Source: Lentisphaeria bacterium
Lineage (GTDB): Bacteria > Verrucomicrobiota > Lentisphaeria > Oligosphaerales > JAFGRS01
Length of the DNA stretch: 6,784 nt
NCBI GenBank assembly: GCA_016935045.1
Contig: JAFGRS010000356.1
Coordinates: 1-6,784, forward strand
Direction of reading: 5' to 3'
Below the pieces are notes generated by a model. It worked only from the letters and a program-made list of their open reading frames with translations. It made no database searches and was not told where the DNA came from. Below, one piece after another: positions 5,409 to 6,784 of this stretch; position 1 is the first letter of the stretch; every line of letters starts with the position of its first letter. Position numbers and translations under genes: made by a program.

Positions 5409-6661
5409 GGCGTACGGCTTCCTTCCGGGTGGCCGGTGAGGTCCCGGATCATGGCGCAGGTGCGGGCGACCCTGTCCGCCATGGCGCCGGTGAGGTTGGT
5501 GGTGTCCCGGAAGACGAACTCGACAAAGGAATCCCTGCCGATATCGAGGGTCTCCCGCAGGTGCTCCCGCAGGGCTTCGAGGCGGAACTCGTCCCCGCAG
5601 AGCAGCAGCGGGACCGGTTTCCGGGACCAGATGACATCCTCGCGGCAGGTCACCGTGAGCTTGCGGAGGTCGCACCAGGGGGTGACGCTGACCTTGCGCA
5701 ACCCGTGCAGCCGCTGCAGATGCGGCATGAAGTCGTGGACCGGTTCACAGCAGCCGAACTTGAGGAGTTTGAAGTGCGCGGCGAAGCGGCTGAGGTGGGG
5801 CATGACAAAGGCGTCGAACATGTCGGGGGAAATCCCGGCGGACTCCTGCGACTCGAGGTAGCCGAAGCGGTCGGTCGAGAGGACCCTGCCGCCCGCCGCA
5901 ACCGCCGTTTCGTCGGAGAACTGGGAGCTGCCGGAGCAGTATCCCTGGTTGCCGTCGTGGTTGAGCGTCAGCAGGCCCTGGTCTTCTTCCCACTGCCCGA
6001 GAGCTTCGTTGTCCTCGGCCAGGAAGGCAAAGAGCCGGTGCACGGCATCGGGATTCGCCACCATCTCCAGGTAGAGTTCCTGCATCCCCATCAGGTGCAC
6101 GGCCTTGTTGGTGATCCCGTTGGAGTAGAGCGAACTGGGCCGACCCACCTCGACGGGCAACAGCCCGGCAAAGGTCTCCTGCGCCAGGGAGCACTGGCGT
6201 TCCGTCCGCTCCCGATCGAGGGATATGGTCCGCTTCTTCAGCTTACCAAAGTCCGCGTCGATGTCACGGATGGGTTTGTTGGTCTCGTACCCCAGCACAC
6301 CGCCGTGACCGTCCTCGGCCCGGGTGATCCGCAGTTCGTCGCAATAGCCGGTCATGGGCGTGCACCAGTCCACCACAAAGCGGTTCGGAATGATGCGGTC
6401 ATCGTCAATCGTCTCGTAGGCAACCAGGGCACGCAGGAGACGTCCCTCCAGGCCCCGGCACTCGCCTTCTTCGCACTGCAGGGGCGGCGTCAAATCCCGG
6501 TGGTACGAACCATTGTCCTCGATGTGAAACGGGAACGTTCTCTCCTGCAATCGATTGTGAAGACGCCACTTCTCCCGCCGCTGGGCCATGACCGGGCCCT
6601 CGGCGACCTCCGCGTAGCGGCATGCCAAGTCCCTGAGGCGCGCCTTGTCCCGTGCGATCAT
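5405..6661 (-). CDS. URO-D-like (uroporphyrinogen decarboxylase superfamily) protein, putative methyltransferase
   Basis: A 418-residue protein of the URO-D fold superfamily, which includes HemE and corrinoid/coenzyme M methyltransferases such as MtaA and CmuA. It lacks the N-terminal RPxWxMRQAGR motif of HemE, so it is not a haem enzyme. Recognisable blocks are a helical N-terminus (1-40), a Cys-containing insert LQCEEGEC (61-68), RFGYLESQESAGISP (265-279), KFGCCEPVHD (301-310), VSVTPWCDLRK (324-334) and WSRKP (345-349). The GCCEP and VSVxPWxD blocks are what I associate with a poorly characterised subgroup in saccharide-degrading bacteria. Adjacent Cys304 and Cys305 are candidate zinc or corrinoid-chemistry ligands (inference). 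I chose ATG 6661: CGGGA lies six bases upstream and the helical start resembles relatives. ATG 6667 and GTG 6724 are alternatives. It ends in an ATGA overlap with the dehydratase, and no corrinoid protein is visible nearby. Confidence 0.85.
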   Translation of the reverse strand: MIARDKARLRDLACRYAEVAEGPVMAQRREKWRLHNRLQERTFPFHIEDNGSYHRDLTPPLQCEEGECRGLEGRLLRALVAYETIDDDRIIPNRFVVDWCTPMTGYCDELRITRAEDGHGGVLGYETNKPIRDIDADFGKLKKRTISLDRERTERQCSLAQETFAGLLPVEVGRPSSLYSNGITNKAVHLMGMQELYLEMVANPDAVHRLFAFLAEDNEALGQWEEDQGLLTLNHDGNQGYCSGSSQFSDETAVAAGGRVLSTDRFGYLESQESAGISPDMFDAFVMPHLSRFAAHFKLLKFGCCEPVHDFMPHLQRLHGLRKVSVTPWCDLRKLTVTCREDVIWSRKPVPLLLCGDEFRLEALREHLRETLDIGRDSFVEFVFRDTTNLTGAMADRVARTCAMIRDLTGHPEGSRTP

Positions 6662-6667
6662 TGCCAT

Positions 6668-6671
6668 TCCC
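6668..6671 (-). promoter_or_regulatory. Weak ribosome binding site choosing the URO-D-like start
   Basis: GGGA on the minus strand is six bases before ATG 6661 but directly abuts ATG 6667, so it favours the later start. Upstream of the alternative GTG at 6724 no purine-rich site is seen. The match is only four bases, so the start remains uncertain by a few codons. Confidence 0.4.
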
Positions 6672-6702
6672 GAGTGTGGTTGAACGCGTCGATCCGACGA
6701 CC

Positions 6703-6724
6703 GTGCCTCCACGAGTCGAGGCAC
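6703..6724. repeat. 7-bp inverted repeat upstream of the three-gene operon
   Basis: GTGCCTC (6703-6709) and GAGGCAC (6718-6724) are perfect reverse complements with an 8-base spacer. The element lies 42-63 bases before the chosen URO-D-like start, on the edge of a possible promoter. That suits an operator for a dimeric repressor or a leader hairpin. It has no T-run on either strand, so it is not a classical terminator. Confidence 0.5.
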
Positions 6725-6753
6725 AATCTACTGCCGGAGCGGCTGTGCGTCGA
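6725..6753 (-). promoter_or_regulatory. Possible weak sigma-70-like promoter of the three-gene operon
   Basis: On the minus strand TCGACG (6753-6748) and TAGATT (6730-6725) each match four of six consensus positions, with a 17-base spacer. Transcription would begin near 6718, inside the inverted repeat. Weak matches of this kind occur by chance, and the operon could instead continue from a gene beyond the right edge. Confidence 0.25.
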
Positions 6754-6784
6754 TGCACGTCGCCGCGGAGCCAGGGCTGTTCCA

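Noticed and set aside
3645..5861. A 738-codon open frame on the plus strand, antisense to the SDR, dehydratase and URO-D-like genes
   Set aside because: It lies opposite three genes with clear family motifs. Strong G/C third-position bias on the coding strand removes stops from an antisense frame, and the translation shows no recognisable domain.
5405..6661. Calling the URO-D-like gene hemE
   Set aside because: The HemE N-terminal RPxWxMRQAGR motif is absent, and the neighbours are sugar-acid enzymes with no haem genes.
5405..6724. Longer URO-D-like protein starting at GTG 6724
   Set aside because: No Shine-Dalgarno site precedes the GTG, it lies within the inverted repeat, and the extra 21 residues (Arg-rich, no pattern) are not what I expect at the start of this family.
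6728..6784. Minus-strand frame of 18 codons ending in TAG (6728-6730), possibly the end of a gene entering from the right
   Set aside because: Too short to support. A second minus-strand frame is also open to the window edge, and neither is recognisable. It remains possible that the three-gene operon has another member upstream.

Overview
The window is GC-rich bacterial DNA (by eye about two thirds G+C) with codons ending mostly in G or C. It holds four complete genes on two strands, a fifth on the plus strand that runs toward them, and the likely last codons of a gene entering from the left edge. There is no phage, transposon, CRISPR or RNA gene that I can support. A type I sulfatase, a URO-D-like protein, an enolase-superfamily sugar-acid dehydratase and an SDR side by side is a gene set I associate with saccharide-degrading members of the Planctomycetota, Verrucomicrobiota, Lentisphaerota and Hydrogenedentota. 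That placement is an inference from gene content; no marker gene is present.

Layout. Bases 1-49 look like the C-terminal end of an unidentified plus-strand gene. At 171-1685 (+) lies a PhoD-type phosphatase/phosphodiesterase with a probable export signal. It converges on a sulfatase at 1854-3182 (-). The 168-base gap between them carries an elaborate imperfect palindrome. The sulfatase is separated by 276 bases (a short quasi-tandem repeat and a 13-bp inverted repeat) from a tight three-gene minus-strand operon. In order of transcription this is a URO-D-like protein (6661-5405), a galactonate-dehydratase-like enolase-superfamily enzyme (5408-4239) and an SDR oxidoreductase (4235-3459). The first two genes overlap by ATGA. 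The second and third are 3 bases apart, and the ribosome binding site of the third lies in the last codons of the second.

How the genes may work together. The SDR could oxidise a sugar, or act on a keto intermediate, and the dehydratase could convert the aldonic acid to a 2-keto-3-deoxy acid. The neighbouring sulfatase could remove sulfate from the substrate or its precursor. The sulfatase has no signal peptide and an in-frame stop lies just upstream of its start, so it probably acts in the cytoplasm on imported small sugars. The URO-D-like protein is not a haem-biosynthesis enzyme. It is the least understood member, and its tight coupling to the dehydratase is the most interesting point in the window. 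No transporter, regulator, kinase or aldolase is visible, so the pathway must be completed elsewhere.
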